A stretch of 64,000 bases of DNA from positions 1,116,001-1,180,000 of the forward strand of contig NZ_OY764864.1 of NCBI RefSeq assembly GCF_963668515.1, given 5' to 3'. Source of the DNA: an uncultured Ilyobacter sp. (GTDB taxonomy: Bacteria; Fusobacteriota; Fusobacteriia; Fusobacteriales; Fusobacteriaceae). The notes beneath the pieces were generated by a model. The model had not been told where the DNA came from and ran no database searches. It was given only the letters and a program-made list of their open reading frames with translations. The translations under genes and the position numbers were made by a program. Below are positions 63,501 to 64,000 of the stretch, piece after piece (positions within the stretch are counted from its first letter, which is position 1; each line of letters opens with the position of its first letter).

Positions 63501-63704
63501 TCCCTCTATAGGCTGGGCCACGGTGAGTGATATAGTCTCTGCATTTGCTCCTGGATAGACAGCCGATACCTGTACTGTTGGGGGAGCTATTTCTGGATAC
63601 TGGGCTACTGGAAGAGATTTCATAGTCACCAGTCCTGCAATGACTATTACAATTGATATAACTCCGGCAAAAATGGGACGCCTTATAAAAAATTTACTAA
63701 ACAT
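60555..63704 (-). CDS. RND efflux pump inner-membrane transporter (HAE1 type)
   Basis: A 1049-residue AcrB/MexB-like pump with 12 helices and two periplasmic loops. It starts FFIRRPIFAGVISI as HAE1 pumps do; TM4 carries GIVVDDAIIVVENA (the proton-relay acidic pair). IFFVPVFYI near the end is typical. It exports hydrophobic compounds with a membrane-fusion partner and outer-membrane duct. AcrB-like more than heavy-metal CusA. The partner gene lies just upstream. Confidence 0.95.
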   Translation of the reverse strand: MFSKFFIRRPIFAGVISIVIVIAGLVTMKSLPVAQYPEIAPPTVQVSAVYPGANAETISLTVAQPIEGEVNGVENMIYMSSNSSNSGEYSLSVTFEVGTDMDVAQNLVQNRVSQALSSLPEEVQRQGVTTEKRSSNILLFASLTSENPMHDDLFLSNYATLNIKDELSRIKGVGGITVFGAGDYSMRIWLYPDKLKARGLTSTDVVNAVREQNIQVAAGQIGQEPSPVDQDFQFTVNMRGKLNSTEEFENIIVKTTPDGGMIRVRDIARVELGSQSYNISNQLNGQPSAAIAVFLQPEANALKVAEGVKGKIDELSQKFPDGIKANIPFDTTTFVKSSINEVIETLFISVILVFLTILLFLEDWRATLIPTVAIPVSLIGTFAVMAVLGVSINTLSLFGLVLAIGIVVDDAIIVVENAVRNIDENNLAPRDAAIKAMEEITGPVIATTLVLLSVFIPTAFLGGITGQLYRQFALTIATATIFSSINALTLSPALCAIFLRPKNPNKKYNIFTRAFNSAFGRTQKGYARILTSVVRRGAVMIIGFIIITLGVFWKYDSLPKGFVPKEDLGYAMINVQLPDAASLTRTKAVVETITKRLEKVEGLENRIAISGYSIMDGAAASNNAAFWLVFEPWEERKKAGLSMGKIMGEVSKSISDIQEARILVFTPPPIRGLGNAGGFQMQVQDRASAGSANLEKAVQNIVMNANSQSKLTRVYSTYRANVPQLLTVLDRTQAKTLKIPLSNIFNTLQGNLGSTYVNDFNQFGRNYQVRAQASADYRATAEDIKKLEVRNEKGEMVPMGTVLSVEEAVGPQIITRYNMYPSATISGQGAGFTSSGEAMHIMEELAKENLPSSMGFEWTGMSYQEKAAEGNIVFIFGLAVLFVYLVLCAQYESWTLPVTIVLTVPLAVLGTVAALSMRQMDVNVYTQLGIVLLIAMTCKTAILISEFAKEETNSGMSLTESALEASRLRFRPILMTAFTFILGVLPLTYATGAGAESRRSLGTATAGGMLSATLLLIFFVPVFYITIMGASEKFKKRFKKSEKAEEDIV

Positions 63705-63725
63705 TATTTATTCCTCCTAAATAGA

Positions 63726-64000
63726 TTAATTTTCCGTTTTAGGACTTTTATTTTCTGAGTTTTCTTCATCTATAGGAGAAACTTCACGTCCTGGATAAGC
63801 CATCTGGATACCTTTTACAATTATGCTATCACTTGGCTCTATTCCTGATTTTATAACCCTCATTCCATTTATGAGATCTCCGATCTCAACATGTTTATAC
63901 TCGACAATATTTTCATTGTTTACAGCTAATAAATAATAGCCCTGTTGATCCCTTCCAACTATTTGATCTGGTACAAGAAGGGCATTTTCTATGGTTTTTT
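63726..64000 (-). CDS. RND efflux periplasmic adaptor (MFP), C-terminal part
   Basis: The frame runs off the right edge; only the last ~91 residues are seen. LLVPDQIVGRDQQGYYLLAV and SGIEPSDSIIVKGIQM are the beta-barrel and membrane-proximal blocks of AcrA-like adaptors. The tail (REVSPIDEENSENK) is acidic. The gene lies 21 bases upstream of the pump gene. Confidence 0.9.
   Translation of the reverse strand, partial: KTIENALLVPDQIVGRDQQGYYLLAVNNENIVEYKHVEIGDLINGMRVIKSGIEPSDSIIVKGIQMAYPGREVSPIDEENSENKSPKTEN

Noticed and set aside
63726-64000. Complete small gene at the right edge
   Set aside because: The frame continues beyond the window and matches only the C-terminal part of an RND adaptor.

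Overview
The window looks like chromosome from a low-GC, anaerobic, outer-membrane bacterium, most likely a member of the Fusobacteriota (Ilyobacter, Propionigenium or Cetobacterium-like). This rests on the combination of AT-rich DNA, a full lipid A operon using LpxI, a class I hybrid-cluster protein, a 2-oxoacid:ferredoxin oxidoreductase, split transketolase, an SRP RNA with an Alu-type domain, and TTG/GTG starts behind strong GGAGG sites. The assignment is by gene content only; no 16S gene or database hit is available.

Layout. 1-3195: a 5'-truncated phosphoesterase-glycosyltransferase fusion, an acyltransferase-like gene and a HAD-like gene. 3515-6757: glycerol dehydrogenase, hybrid-cluster protein and a 65-residue protein. 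6798-16849 (minus): one long operon headed by hslU, then smc, an ABC-class ATPase, lpxK, an unknown gene, an EIIA-type PTS protein, nadD and an alpha/beta hydrolase. 16966-17613: a SanA-like protein.

17766-31071 is the most distinctive part: a molybdenum-hydroxylase and purine region. It holds a MobA-like transferase and YqeB, a three-subunit xanthine dehydrogenase-type enzyme, a molybdopterin-binding protein with a four-cysteine tail, an XdhC-type maturation factor, a four-subunit 2-oxoacid:ferredoxin oxidoreductase and a xanthine/uracil permease. Two purine-riboswitch aptamers, each followed by a terminator, precede the dehydrogenase and the permease. A pair of long, modular inverted repeats (about 19479-20136 and 29045-29668) brackets the dehydrogenase and oxidoreductase genes and separates them from the MobA/YqeB pair on one side and the permease on the other. 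No transposase or integrase is present.

31335-34810: PLP synthesis (pdxS, pdxT) with a divergent MocR/PdxR-type regulator and a small unknown gene. 34841-36477: M23 peptidase and ZIP metal transporter, separated by a 50-nt perfect palindrome. 36608-43667 (minus): lpxC-fabZ-lpxA-lpxI-lpxB-msbA-rph-rdgB, joining lipid A synthesis and export to RNA and nucleotide housekeeping. 43750-48900: PcrA-type helicase, a GNAT-CDF fusion, SRP RNA and MgtE. 49109-54296: a membrane-anchored TIGR03545-like protein, a YlmH-like S4 protein, PssA and a ClC transporter. 54315-59293: YibE/F protein, split transketolase and RecQ. 59613-64000: a radical SAM/SPASM protein, then an RND efflux pump and the end of its membrane-fusion partner, cut by the window edge.

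No rRNA, tRNA, CRISPR array, phage or insertion-sequence gene was recognised. The most unusual signals are the inverted repeat pair, the divergent aptamer upstream of the dehydrogenase, the two gene fusions, and the large SRP RNA in a diderm.
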